Shown: positions 20,541 through 33,005 of the stretch, in pieces
Position numbering within the stretch: position 1 is the stretch's first letter
Layout: each line of letters begins with the position of its first letter
Assembly: GCA_032718475.1 (NCBI GenBank)
Contig: JAUCBJ010006842.1
Span: 1 to 64,000, forward strand
Direction of reading: 5' to 3'
DNA length: 64,000 nt
DNA from: Nemertoderma westbladi
Taxonomy: Eukaryota; Xenacoelomorpha; Nemertodermatida; Nemertodermatidae
Notes under the pieces: generated by a model
Database searches by the model: none
The model's input: only the letters and a program-made list of their open reading frames with translations
What the model was told of the DNA's origin: nothing
Program-made: the position numbers and the translations under genes

Positions 20541-22190
20541 GATTTGAATATTTCCTTATTGGATATTTGTAATGCTTTGAAATTCAGTAATAGCCATTTG
20601 GCATCGTGGGAAATGCAATTGGATGTGCTATGCAAGCAAATATTGCGAGATATTCAAAGGCGTTGTGCGAAAAGAAGATGACTGCATGATAACATATGAT
20701 AATAGGGATTTTAAAGTTGTTCAAAGTGGTTGTCCTGGGTTAATGGAGTGCTTGAAAGAATGTGCAAAGTTTCCTGCAATTCCATCTCCAATGAAGTTAA
20801 ATGCTTTTAATAAGCTAGTATCACACATGCTAGAGATTAACTAATCCTATTCTATAGATAGCAGGTGTGGTCTGAGTGGGAAGGCAGTACTGATTATATA
20901 CAACTAATATACTGTATATCAACTTGATAGATATACAATTAAAGGGGATAATTAATGTGTTAAATGTCTGTCTAGGTATCCCTAAGCTTAAGCATAAGCG
21001 CCATATTTGAGGCCATAAACTCAGAGAAATAACTGAGTGAAATTGCAACCCCCAAGGACATAATAATCATTTCAGAGAAAAATATATGAGAAAAAATAAA
21101 GGCAACCTTGGTGAACGCATTTGGCGGCATACTGTGTCGATGGATTTATATACATACTTAATAGTGCATATAATGATTGTTGACCCCTTGGATTATTTAT
21201 GTTTACATAGTGGTTGCTGGTGGTCATTACAAGATGAATGGTTGAAGATTACTTTGGAAATTTATATGGGATATATTTTATGACAGATCTTTGCCAAATG
21301 TGGTTCTGACCACCATAAGGTTTATTTTAGAATTACTTGTTCCAAATATTAGAATGATCAAAGACTCTGAAACGGCAGCAATACCTACTGTTTCAGGTAA
21401 GTTGATTTGTTTCCATAATTTAATTTCATAATGTTAAGGTAATTTGTTTCCATAATTTCATTAGTACACAAAGATACAAGAAATACATATTCTTTACACA
21501 AATTGTCCATGGACTCATGGCTTCAATATTCATGTACTGTATATCAACAAGTGTCACCAAAAATGCATTTTATTACTTTTTGGAACTCAATTCCGGGACA
21601 CCCTAACTATAAATTGTCGAGGCCTTTGGCATGATGCAGTATAGTATACAGCCAAACAGAGTTCGAGGGTTGGTAAGTAATTTTAGTACTATTGGTCGTA
21701 GTAGTGTATCTGGTAGGCGTCAACCTCCTGATTTCCTTGGAGAGAAATCTGTATATCAAGTTAATGGAACTCTCCCAAGTAACCCTAGTGATGAAAATTG
21801 GGACCTGGCATGCTGCAGTGCTGATAAAATACAATTAAGAAAATTGTTTACAAAAGAATAGGTATAGACGAAACAGACCAATATGTTCCACGTGATGCAT
21901 CACCAATGAATAATGAGAAAACACTTATACAACTTTTTCTAAGAAGCATGAAAGTACTGCATTCCACAATAAGTGGCAGTGTCGAGAGTTTGAAGGGAAA
22001 AGAACTAGATCAATTGATAGTGAGTATTTTGTGAAAATGTGTCATTATAATCGGGCATCATTCGAACAGACACTGTGCAAATGTGTGGAATTTGAGGACA
22101 TTGCTTGCTTTGACTGCTATCCTCATTCAGAGGATCGATCGCCTCAAAGTGGAAAATAAATTAAATTTAACTGAGGATAAATATGTGATA
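20541..22190 (+). pseudogene. degraded coding-like segments, unrecognised
   Basis: Several plus-strand pieces look coding: around 20541-20680 (ISLLDICNALKFSNSHLASW in one frame), 20623-20844, 21628-21861 (SIQPNRVRGLVSNFSTIGRS), 21866-22020 and 22000-22150 (KMCHYNRASFEQTLCKC in a shifted frame). Frame changes and stops separate them. A GTGAGT at about 22019 could be a donor, but the reading also continues in another frame through it. I recognise no family. It most resembles a decayed mobile-element or recently lost gene. Confidence 0.25.
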
Positions 22191-22519
22191 AAATATATGC
22201 TGCCAGAAAAAAAACAGGGTATAATGATTTATATCTTGATTTACTAAGAGAGCACCATGAATGAACCTCTACCTCTATACAATGATTGTTTAGTCCCTAG
22301 ATAGATACTGTAATATGATTATTGTTCATAAAATATTATTTTATGGAATTATTATTATTTTGTTTATTATTGGAATAACCTAGTATTATTATTATAATGA
22401 CCTATTGTTGAATAGATTAGACCCTGCCCTATGATTTCGAATATGCAGGCCCATGTATGAATGCAAGCATAAAATCTGTATTTTAATATAATATGATATA
22501 ATAATATAATCTATCTCAC
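22191..22519. other. no gene seen
   Basis: AT-rich with ATTATTATT microsatellite-like runs. Confidence 0.4.
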
Positions 22520-23223
22520 TCTGTTCTCACCTCAATGCCAATGCAGCTGGCCTCTATCCAGCGCTGACATTTCTTTCTTCCTGATGTTTTATCACAGCCA
22601 ATCCACTCGTCGACCACGTTTCCAAGTATTGTCACATATGGCACACTTCATTGGGTCAATAGCACCCGATCTGGTGGCGGCATACCCATACCTGAAAGTA
22701 TCAGTCTCAGTCTGTAGCTTTGCATCTTGATAACTGAGTCTTATGGTGATCTGTCTGGGTATAATTAGAGGAAACTTTGCGATGACATTTTGGCAATGGA
22801 AGAGGTACGTAAGAGCTTTCATCGGACATAATTTAGATCTGACTCCCACTGTCACAGGGAGTGGAGGATCGCGAATGTGTCCCAGAGATAGTACCCATCA
22901 TTAGTTTCTTTCTAATCGACTCCGCTTTGGTGTAAATTTGTTGACAGCATTTCTTAGTAAATATACCTGGCTGTCGGAAACGGCTCCCTTTTCTTATAGT
23001 GGCATTTAGCAGCGATGCTTGTACTGGTCTTAGCTGTGGTTCTAGGACTTGTGCTTCCCGTGACCATCTGCAGTAGCCCATAGGCGGAGGGTTGGTCAGA
23101 AACACTAAGGCTTGAAGTAACATTAGTTAGGCTTGTACTGGTTCCTTGAGATGTAACGCAAATATCAATAGGCCTAGAGTCCTCAGCAGAAGCTGCATCA
23201 TCAACATCAATCACGCATTCCAA
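22520..23223 (-). pseudogene. transposase C-terminal remnant with zinc motif
   Basis: On the minus strand, KCAICDNTWKRGRRVDW (about 22590-22640) is followed, after a one-base frame change, by IGCDKTSGRKKCQRWIEASC: together C-x2-C...W...C...C-x2-W...C, the zinc-binding tail common at the end of DDE-type transposases. Upstream frames (22833-23123 and 22954-23223) give a Ser/Thr-rich linker and a basic segment (NATIRKGSRFRQPGIFTKKC). No catalytic core is left. Frames change at least twice. Confidence 0.4.
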
Positions 23224-23310
23224 TAGTTACATCTTCCATTGCAAATGTGCCTTAAATGTACTTATTATAGGCTAAACCTATGCCCAAGTAGCACAATAAC
23301 GTCTATTTCA

Positions 23311-23479
23311 TGTTGAAATTCGTAAAAACCACATTCTGAACATGGTTCAGTACCAAGTTTTTCCATGTATGTTACATGGAAAAACATGTTTCAGTACCAA
23401 GTTTTTCTATGTATGTTACATGGAAAAACATGCCATTAGTAAATGTGTACTGGACTTGTGGATTTTACGAATTTCAACA
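23311..23479. mobile_element. 169-bp MITE with 23-bp TIRs and TTTCA target duplication
   Basis: The left arm 23311-23333 (starts TGTTGAAATTCGTAAAA) and right arm 23457-23479 are inverted copies with one mismatch. TTTCA flanks both sides (23306-23310 and 23480-23484). The interior is a tandem duplication of a strong hairpin, TTTTTCCATGTA/TACATGGAAAAA. Confidence 0.8.
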
Positions 23480-23499
23480 TTTCAACACCAAAATACCTA

Positions 23500-24737
23500 T
23501 CAAACGAACATTAATATTGGAATTGCCTTGAAAGTAGCAAAATGATGAGTAAACTTATAATTGATTTTCTCTGAACTAAATTTAAACGTAAAAGGTGATT
23601 TGTGCATTCTACTATGTAGCTATCACCCATTCTGCCGTGAATAGGTAACAAAACCCTATCTCAAAAAAAAAATCGAAAATTTATTTTATTTCAGATTTCC
23701 ACATAATTTTTTGTGCTCTTTCATGTTGTTCTGCTATGTTAGAAATTCCGATACTGACTGCAAAGTCTATAACACCCTATCTTTGGACCACTAGTTCCTA
23801 TAACAAGATACAGATACAAATGATTGTCCGGCAAACAGATTCAACAATAACAGAAGTAAATATTTAGCTAATCATATGTAGTTCTAGATACATTGGATGA
23901 CCAGTCAAATGGAGACAAACATTAATCAATTAAACGATGACAGTCAAATAACTAAACAATAACTTGTTGACAAACGAAACAAATAGTAACTATAACTCGA
24001 AACAGATAGATGGTGTACTACAAAAGACACAAACAAGAGAACATATGACTATACATGCTATAGATATACATACATACTTGACGAACATATACAATTAACT
24101 AATCGATTGAGCAGCAATGAGTAAGTGAAACAAATACGAATGGATGCATAGCAACACTACATATTAATTAAGGATTTCAGACAATGAAACAAAAATATGT
24201 AGACATTTATGAAGGATTTCAGACAAACAAAAATATGTAGACATTTATGATGGAAGTAGTAGTGTGGCAGTACAGCAGCAGTATATGCCAATTTGGTAAC
24301 ATGAAGCAAACATAAACAAGTAACGAGTAACAAGCAAACAAATAAAAACAAGAAACAACAGACAGTACATTAAAAGATGACAGACACAATTAGATAACAT
24401 AATATAATATTTAGTCCTGGTAGTACTGTTACCACCACAGTACTATAAATAATTTATTGTTATACTGTACATTAACAACTACTGTTGTACTATATGTATT
24501 GTGCCCTGATTGGATAATGAAATATATGCCATAAACCTCCATTGTTTAAAATTTGAGAGGGACCTTTGAATAATTCATTTTAGAACAAAACAACTGAATG
24601 ATACTCAAATGTTATACAATTATTATATTTAATTTTCTACTATTGTTATTTAGTAATTCCTAACAAGCAATTCAATAGTTGAAGTATTAAATCATTATAT
24701 CCTTTAAAAGTGTAAAAGTCAAGAGGCTACTGTTCAA
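23500..24737. other. no gene seen; small tandem duplication
   Basis: AT-rich. 24174-24211 is repeated directly at 24212-24249 (GGATTTCAGACA...AAAAATATGTAGACATTTATGA). Confidence 0.5.
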
Positions 24738-25480
24738 CATGACCAACGACAACGGCAAATCGGGATACTTTCAATTTGAAGGTTTCAATCTTGATAGGCT
24801 TAAGGACAACTCGAATTTTAGTTTATCTGACGACGAAGATACCATTGAACATTGACATTGAACGATGACATTGAACTCAAAATAGCCACTGATGAGTACA
24901 AAATATTCTGCAATTTTGGAGACAATGATATTGAAGCAGCTAATACTATTAGAAATGCTGTGGAATAGCTTTTTCCACAACTGGTTGATGATCAACAAAG
25001 CACTGACGAAAATGGCGAGAACAATATTTTTGAGCAGTGTTCCTGATTCGCCTTCCGAACCCCAAGCAAACAGCAATCAGCCTCCAATGAAAAAAAAGCG
25101 AAAGATAAACAAAGAAGAGTGATTAATCCGGGACAAAAATAACCACCCTCTATGGGAAGCTGTCTGTTCTAAGCAGTGGAAACGCGATTGCAAAAATGTG
25201 GTAGGTGAGATGCGCCATACACAGTTGCATTTGGGTTACTGGAGCATGCAACTAGCACAGTGAAATCAATTGCTACTCAGTTTAATAAAGCGCAGCGAAC
25301 TATATCTGTACAGAAACGAAACACCAAACTAACAAGTACTTTTTGACTGATAAGGCTAATGTAAAAGCTAAAGTATGTCTTCCGGAATATATTCCGGCAT
25401 ATATTAACATGGGGTATATGCAGTTCATTAGTGGCACAGACAAGGAGACACATAGTATATTGAAGGTGAGTTGATTATTG
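24738..25480 (+). pseudogene. degraded coding-like segment, unrecognised
   Basis: An ATG at 24739 opens MTNDNGKSGYFQFEGFNLD with an acidic SLSDDEDTIEH; further pieces in other frames are acidic (DDIELKIATDEYKIFCNFGD) then basic (KKAKDKQRRVINPG). An acidic N-terminus followed by a basic stretch is common in DNA-transposon proteins, but no motif allows a family name. Many stops. Confidence 0.25.
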
Positions 25481-25980
25481 GATGTTGACTACACTTTGAA
25501 TGTGTAGTCATGAATAATATTTAGCCTTCAATTTAAGGAAAAAAGAACCTGCAGATGTTGTTGGTACAGGCAGGTTACATTGACAGCTGACAGGCATTTC
25601 TAAAACAATAAATGAAAGTACACAAACCTTATTAGTCTTAACTTACTTTATTAGTCAGTTTGTTGATAATGCTATAATTGATATTTATATTGATAAGGAG
25701 CATAGCACCCTTACCATTTTCAGGTCAGTGTCAGCTTGGAAAATAAAGTTGCTTCCAAAGAGAAGCATGAGTCTAAAATAACTTGTAAATAGTGATAACA
25801 TTATTTATTATCAAGGCAATCTGGAGTTTCCTCAACTGCACAGTGGAAGATGCTTGGGATACACACTGCGAGAAGCAGCCATTTTGTTGTATAGTTGTGA
25901 TTCACACTCAGTAGTATGTAGTAAACTTCCTTTGAGGGGAATGTCACAAATTCAATACAAAATACAATAGTATTTACATT
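25480..25980. other. no gene seen
   Basis: AT-rich; no repeat or open frame of note. Confidence 0.4.
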
Positions 25981-25984
25981 AGTG

Positions 25985-26262
25985 GTGGCCTAAACCTTAA
26001 ACGGTCATGTAACCAGGTAACCCTAATCCTAACTCATAAATCTAAGAAATTAGGGTATGTGCTAAAAACCTGACTCACCTATTATCGGCCCTTCAGGCCT
26101 TATGGTAATAATGTCGGAAATTCCACTAAATTTCTTAGATTATGACTTAGGGTTAGGGTTACATGACAGTTTTAATTAGGGCAGGGTTAGGGTTACATGA
26201 CAGTTTTAATTAGGGTAGGGTTAGGGTTACATGACAGTTTTAATTAGTGTTAAGGCCTGAAC
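25985..26262. mobile_element. foldback element with TTAGGG-like arms
   Basis: The left arm (about 25990-26049: GGTCATGTAACCAGGTAACC, then CTAACTCATAAATCTAAG) is inverted at 26127-26167. The right arm then carries three direct 35-38-bp units of AGGGTTAGGGTTACATGACAG plus TTTTAATT (26150-26248). The outermost words GGCCTAAACCTTAA/GTTAAGGCC also pair. Confidence 0.65.
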
Positions 26263-27850
26263 AACTAACCCTAACCAAAATAATAAATCAAATTTACCCA
26301 TTATACATTTATACAATCCTCCACAGTCTCAACAAATTCACTGTGCAAACTTGTAAATTAATATAACTGTTTTTGTATTATTGCTGTATTGCATTTGTAG
26401 GTACCCGAAAACGTGACAGTTACAGTAGAAACATTGCCGCATTCCTTATTGATATAACTACTGTAGTGATGATATAAATGCGATATGAATGGTGTTTATG
26501 GAATCCATTTAAGGATATGTGACTGGACCGTCCATTTGGGTGATGTTTAAGCCAAAAGAAAAGCTGCAAGGCAAACAAATGTTTCATATACATATTCATT
26601 CAAGGAAAAACTATGCTGGACTTTCGAGATCTATTTTTAATTTGGTAAATGCTGATGGGGAAATCTATAACAATATTGCTATTCTACTGTACAGTACAAC
26701 ATCTATTCTAAATCGAATACCAATCTCGAAAATATAGAGTTTGACCCTCAGTACGAATGCCTTCTATAAATTTTTGGCGTTTGGAAAACTGAGCATGTTC
26801 ACTTACTGAAAGCACCGTTTTTTCTCGTAATCAATCCCCTTATCAATATCAAAGATATTTTGTACAATTTGTTCTCTTGGGTGAACTAATTTGAAGTGCC
26901 TTACCAAGTTTGTTTACGCTTGCTACAAAATTTACAAAACTCCACTTGAAATAACCAGAGGCATAGCGATGGGGGGGGGGGGGGGGGGGACGTTTCCCCA
27001 GGCGTACTCACCCAGGGGCGCTTAAATGTCAGGGAATTCTTGTAAAAATAGTACAAATCAGTGAAAATTCAGAGATTGTGTGATACAGAGCATTATTGAA
27101 AAGGGGTGTCTCTGTGAATTACGGAATTTGATAAATTTGGATGTTAATTTTACAAATTCTGTTCAGAACTGAGAAACAGTAAAATTCAAAATATGTATAT
27201 TACACACCACCCTATCATGTGCCAAGTATTTTATTTGCTTACCATACTCTTTAGAAGCACAAATAGTGGAAATGCAACTTGTGAGTTATGGACGTGATAG
27301 AAAGCGGAAAATTAGTACCTAAAGTTCGTCATACAATATTTTTAAAGAAAGGAAAGAAATAAAGAAAGAAAAATATCTCTACGATCTAACACGCCTCCCT
27401 GAATGATATTTCCTATTCGATATTTTTTAGAATGAGATTTTCTTTCAACTAGTGTCATAGGTCGTGTGCACGTGGAACACTTTGGGCTGTCTTGTTCCGC
27501 CAGATCATGAACTGTCCACCAGTTCCAGATATCGGTCGAAGTCTTCTGATAGATATCGCGCAGTTGTAAATTCTTGACACAAAGAAATGTACAAGATACT
27601 CCCCGTCACACTCCAGCAATGCCATGAAACACTACAGTTACCGTACCGTAACACATTCTAACCTAATAACTGTAATACTGGCAGACTGTAAACTAACCTA
27701 AAGGACTGTAGTACTGGTACCGGTACCGGCTGACCGGTAAACACAGAAACACACAACAGTACTGAGCAGTACTGTACAGTATACAGTGGACTGAAACACT
27801 GAAACAGACTGGAGGCCCACAAACAGGATAGAGCCTAAGTTCCAACCTTA
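26263..27850. other. no gene recognised; poly-G tract
   Basis: Contains a G-run of about 20 at 26970-26989 and a small plus frame (26519-26737) without a domain. A GTACCGGTACCGG microrepeat lies at 27716-27730. Confidence 0.4.
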
Positions 27851-28489
27851 AGTTTACTTTCTCATGGATAGGGATATGTACGTAAGGCCATGGGACCAAG
27901 GATCTGCGGATGGTTCCATCACAGAAGTCAGGTTAAATCCAATAAATTCCTCTTGATCAGAATAAGAATGTATAAAATCATTACCACCTACAGCACTATC
28001 ATCTATAGCCTGCTGTAGGTCTACTCTACAGTCTATTTGTACCGACATTGGAACTGTATCATATTATTATATCTGACTCTCGACGCACTACTTGATGTAC
28101 CATCAATTACTTCACAACTTTACTTCCTCTACAATATTGTTATCACAAATCTCTTCTCTTGGAACATACGATATATGACCTTCGTTTTCAGCTGATTATC
28201 GGCATAACAAGCAAAATGCTTGGCATTTTCAATTACAATTTTATTGCTCATGACATCACGATATATTTTCCTCTTCAGCACGCCACCAATGCAATGGCGT
28301 CGTGGGGTCCCTTGAAATGGTGACTTTCACCATAATTCCACATTACACAAATCCAACCCTATCTAGTAATTGTCACCAGTGACATCACCAAATCCTTCTC
28401 ATTCAATCATTCAAATTTATATTGAAATCGAAGTCAGAGGAGCGCTTTCGATACTGTATTAAGATTGCAGCGAAATAGCAGGTCAGTTT
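27851..28489. other. no gene established
   Basis: The minus frame 27854-28048 is acidic (DFIHSYSDQEEFIGFN), like transposon protein N-termini, but too short to assign. Nothing else seen. Confidence 0.3.
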
Positions 28490-28921
28490 CTATCCTAAAG
28501 GCCCTTGTTTAATCGCTGTCAATGAATGTTGATCGCTATTATCGTGGCAAGGGAATAAGACTGCTTGTTCTGCTGTAGTGGTGGGTGGAGGAGTTGCAGT
28601 GGTAGTGGTGGGTGAGGGTGTTGATGATATCCCAGAAATCTTTACCCTATTTGCACCGGATTTATTGTTGTGATATAAAACAAATAATGTTATTACAAGC
28701 GATAATAAAACAAACCCTACCACCAGATTGAGAACCAAACGTATATTTTCTCGATGGTTATCTTCTTCAGTTTTGGTTTCCCCTGTCATTTAATTTATGC
28801 TGCGTCTTCTTTCGCTTCTCATTTCATGTACTGGAATTCTTCCCACTGAGGTTGTTTCAGAGAATTGTGAACGCGCTGATAAATATTCAGAAACTCCAGA
28901 ACGACGCATTGAATTGGCCAT
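28490..28921 (-). CDS. possible exon of a single-pass membrane protein, split by an in-frame TAA
   Basis: The minus frame from ATG 28789 encodes 99 residues: a charged, cytoplasmic-looking start (residues 1-17), one clear membrane helix (LVLNLVVGFVLLSLVITLFV, residues 18-37) and a Ser/Thr/Pro-rich stalk (TPSPTTTTATPPPTTTAEQ), the layout of a type II membrane protein. Directly upstream in the same frame is another ATG (28921) followed by 43 codons of Arg/Ser-rich sequence and a TAA that abuts the second ATG (TAA-ATG at 28792-28787). So either the first segment is a short upstream frame, or a nonsense mutation splits one 142-residue frame. No donor site was obvious after 28490. Family unknown. 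Confidence 0.4.
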
Positions 28922-29089
28922 AACCAATATCTAGATAAGCAGTTATGAATATTACTTTGTATTAAACTGCAAAATGATTTTAAAATCAAATATGAACTAA
29001 AAGTTATTCCAGAATACTAAGTTTCCTAAGTAGGCCTACAACATTTTTTTTATATTTTTAAATCCAGTAATTCAGACTGAACGAACAAG

Positions 29090-29742
29090 TTTGGAGCGTT
29101 TCATTGTAAAGGATTTAATTGTAACCCATCATGTTCACTGACATTTATTGTTTTGGTTAGAATAACATGCCACTGTAACTCGCACATTTCCTAAATTCCT
29201 TTTCGTAGTTAGGTCAATTATGGGTTTGTGGTAACCAGGTATTCTGTAGTAGACACTGTCTTCGTTAGAACTGAAAAAAGTTTCGGTAAATGTTAAAATG
29301 TCAAACTTATGCTTTGGGACAGTAAAAAATCACTAGTTGCAGATAAGTTTTTAGTAAGGCTGTAGCTGTTAAAGTTAAAAACTGAAAAATATATTTCAAT
29401 GTCTTCACAAGTAGAGTCGTGGATAGAATTATTGTCGAAAATGTCAGCATCATTGCCATTAACTAACATACGTGAATGGGAATGTCTGAGAATAGCAGAA
29501 TATGCAGAATGTGGGGCAATAGTTACTGTAGATGTTAACTCATCGGAGGACAGGTGGGATGCATACTGCAAGTGAAAGCATTCACCACATAAGCTGCAAT
29601 GAAAAATGTAATCTGGTGGTATAATTTTCGTGTAACAGAAATGGCAATTGGAGGGGAAATGGGTGGGGATAACGGAAGGTAAGGGGAAGGAGTTAGAAGT
29701 TGCAGACATATAGAATACCTGTAGGGTAAATAATAGTAGCAT
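29090..29742 (-). pseudogene. non-LTR retrotransposon fragment: PHD-like finger and endonuclease start
   Basis: The minus frame 29293-29742 encodes a PHD-like zinc pattern, CHFCYTKIIPPDYIFHCSLC then ECFH (C-x2-C-x11-C-x2-C-x4-H), as in ORF1 of several LINE groups. Just downstream, in another frame at about 29150-29330, is FDILTFTETFFSSNEDSVYY and GYHKPI, which fits the start of an apurinic-type LINE endonuclease (the usual motif is FDIL-x-x-SETWL with a GY a little later). RT was not found next to it. The element is truncated and frameshifted. The CR1/L2-like group is my best guess, mainly because of the PHD-like finger. Confidence 0.5.
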
Positions 29743-30609
29743 AACTTAAAATACTGTAACTTACAGATAGTAGAGTACATATAAACTAGTTAAAACTGGG
29801 AGAGACTAGGCCATATCATGAGGTATATCAAACTAACGTAAAGTATGGCATAATAGTAGTGGTAGTAGTTTATTACAGTAGTAGTTCATAGTATAAAAAA
29901 AATAAAAAAATTTCTTTCAACAACCACCACCCACCACAAATGGTAAAATATTGTTTATAACATAGAAAGTCTTGATTTAGTTTTATATTTTTAAAACCAC
30001 CACCATTGCAGAAGTATACTTATTAGATACAATTTTTTAATACAAAATTCAAAGGTAATACTGTATAACTTACAAACAAAGAAACATACAGTAGTTGTTG
30101 GTGAGCCTAATAGTGGACCTGGGCTGGAGGCCCCTGTGTGTAACTGTATATGTATGCTAGTACAGAAATTCAAGGGATATAATTTTCCTCATTGTCCAAG
30201 TCAGAAGCCGAAGCGGAAGTAGACCAATGCAGTGATCGCTGTAGGTTCCTTGTGGTGGTGTCAGAAGCCGTTCCTGTGGCAACCTCATTAATGTCTGAGT
30301 GGAGATCAATCACAACCGTTGTCGTTTCATTTACTTTTTCATTTTACATTTACGTTTTCTTAGCACTGGATGCAATCGTATTGCAAACCTCGATGTTGAG
30401 ATCCTTATATATGGTATTTATGGTGGTTGTTGGAAAGTCCCTCACTTTGAGTTTGGTCATACGAGAGACCAGATTCGACGAGAGAAGCGGGCAATTTTGA
30501 TTGGCTTGTCACCAGCAGAGACTTTAATTACTACTTGCCCATTAGAGTTATATGCGCTATGTATTGCTTTGGTGCATTTAAGCGATTTAGTGTGTTAAAG
30601 AAGAATATA
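29743..30609. other. no gene recognised
   Basis: AT-rich, with two overlapping plus frames at 30192-30598 that show no domain. Confidence 0.35.
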
Positions 30610-33005
30610 CTACTAGGATCGGCATGCTGCATTGCAGCTGCATTTTTAAGAATGCTGTGCCAGCTTGTCAACAAAATTGCGCCGCCACAACTCCCTATCA
30701 CCCATGACATTTGCTAGATCATCCGCATCTTCAAGGCCAGTGTCCTTTAAGAATCATCTCAAGAAAGTCATGGGCTGTCCACCATGCTTATTCACTCCAT
30801 GAGGCTGCCAAAGTACAAGATTTTGCACTGGCTGGTCCTCACAACGAAAGCAATGTCCTGCAAAGCGGAGGCGATTTTGTTCTAGTGTCAAGCTTGGGGG
30901 AACCAATGAGACACCTCCAATGTTATATAGTGTCTGGTTGGAGATGTGTGCATTGTACTTGTCACAATGAACCCGGCATAGCATTCATGTGAATGTGCCA
31001 TCCAGAGATTTGGTGTCCTGAGCAGTTAGAGCCCAGCATGGACTCCCCCATAGAGAAGTACTGGAATTACTGCTGCACTAAATAATCGGACCTTAAGTTT
31101 CCGATTAATTCTCGGTGACTTCCAAATCCTGGAAAGCCTATTCAAGGCTGCCCATGCCTTTCCCTTACGTATTCGAAGGTCCTCACCTGACTTCTGGATC
31201 CATGATCCCAGGTAACAGAAGTCGTCCACATGCTCAAGCATACCATCCTTTGAGCTTATGCTCATCCGATCAGAGACTTGCTGAGGACTTTCAAAGTTAA
31301 CTGTCAAAATTTTGGTCTTTCTGGAGTTAATAAAAAGACCAACAATAGAAGCAGCATGTTCTAAAGAGCTGAGGAGCCGTTGGGCTCCCTCTAGTGATTC
31401 TGAGAGTACTCATAAGTCATCAGCAAAGTCTAGATCAGTTAGGTACTTGGCAGGATTTCCTCGACTTCTGGAGCCAGTAGGTGGAGTTATCCTCATCCCA
31501 TCATCATTATGATGATCTAAGGACATGCGTAGAACATAGTCAACCACAATTATGAACAAGAATGGTGCAAGTTTGTCTCCCTGGAGGACGCCCCATAACA
31601 CTTCAAATGGTTCTGTGTCACTGTCAACAGTAGACACAAATGTTGTCGAACCATCGTATACTGATCTGATTGCTGCAATAATTTCATCAGGAATCCCATA
31701 TAATGAAAGTATGCTGAAAATACGTGAGCGAGAGACTGAATCAAAGGCCTTGAAGAAGTCATCAAAGATAACAGCCATATGCCTGTCTTTCTTTTTTGAT
31801 AACTCTTCAATTATCCTTAAGTGCCAAAATGGGCTCCATGGTCCCACGACCTTCATGGAACCCATTCTGATTTCCATGGAGCAGTCTCACAATGAGATCC
31901 CTGATGCGATTTAATATAATTAAATTGAATAGCTTTGCAGCAATCGAGATCAAGGAGATTCCCCGAAAAGAACCATTAGAGTGTTAGATTGCCCTTGTTG
32001 GGAACTGGCACCAACTTATTTGTTTTCATTTCTTGTGGGACTCTTTTTATTCAGTACATATCTACTATGATGGGATAGATGAGCTTGAAACACTCAGGTA
32101 TTTTAAAGACCTCAGGGGGAACACCATCTACTCCACTGGCACGATTGGTCTTAATGCTCTTTGCAGCAGCGTTCACTTCTTCAAAGGAGATATCGCCAAT
32201 GGGAATCTGGGAGTACAGACTCAGACACTTTTACTTCTATAAAGTTATCAGGCAATACCCTGTCATTATGGAGGAGCTTTTCAAAGTGGGCCTACCAACC
32301 ATTGAGGCGATCGGCCTCAATGATTTGTGATTCAGCCTTAACCTTGGTGGTTGGTTAGCCTTTCCACCCAGTAAGCAAGTTGATCGATTTCCAAGCCTGG
32401 GATGATTGCCTGCTGTCGTCAGCATCATTGATGGCATCAACCTGTTGGTTTATTAGCTCCTGTAGATTAACAGAGTACCGCCTGTTCAGGGACCTAGATG
32501 CAGCCTTAACTGCATTCTTGGCCACTGTAGTCTGTTTGAGTCGGGACTCTTTCTGCGCCTTATAGAGGTTATTTCTGCACTTCTGAATTTTGTTGTCAGT
32601 CCAGGGGGCCCATTTCCTGTTTCGAGGGTATACAGGAACTGTTTCGGCAGCTGCTAACTTAACTGCTTCTGTAAAGGCAGTATAGCCCTCACAGTGATCT
32701 GCCGCCTCAGAGGCAAGAGCCTCATACCTGTTGCTCAGCTGTAGTGTGAAGCTGGATCTCACACTTGGCTGTTGCAACAGAGAGGACCAGTCATGCCGCG
32801 GCAAGGCAGACTTCGTTGTTCTGCTAGCACGCATACTAAGTCTTACCTTGGCCACAATAAGGCGGTGATCACTGGAGAAGGGTCGAAGTGTAAATGCATT
32901 AAAGTCTTGTATAGAGCTCCTGTATTTCCTATGAAACAGAATATGGTCTATCTGGGACTTGTGACCACTGGGTCCACTATGAGTCCATAGCTTTACAGTT
33001 TGCTT
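30610..33005 (-). mobile_element. RTE-like LINE, longest copy, 5'-truncated, frameshifted
   Basis: Read on the minus strand. 33005-32830 holds the endonuclease end (HKSQIDHILFHRKY, then SSDHRLIVAKVRLS). 32855-32355 is the linker (WAPWTDNKIQKCRNNLYKAQ). 31877-31410 is reverse transcriptase with FDDFFKAFDSVSRSR, GVLQGDKLAPFLF and LDFADD. 31307-31026 and below is the C-terminal domain (FCYLGSWI, then the region ending near FVDKPAQHS in other copies). The 3' end is short and ends in TAG microsatellite repeats (ACTACTAGG on the plus strand at 30611), a mark of the RTE clade. Several frameshifts, and 31880-32355 is degraded. The same family recurs at 9831, 44022, 45090, 58167, 61021 and 61119. Confidence 0.85.

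Noticed and set aside
26147-26248. Telomere or telomere-adjacent sequence
   Set aside because: TTAGGG-like words occur only in pairs inside longer units and have an inverted partner; it is a foldback.
31115-32358. Plus-strand frames across 31115-32358
   Set aside because: Antisense of the RTE LINE, whose minus-strand RT motifs are clear.
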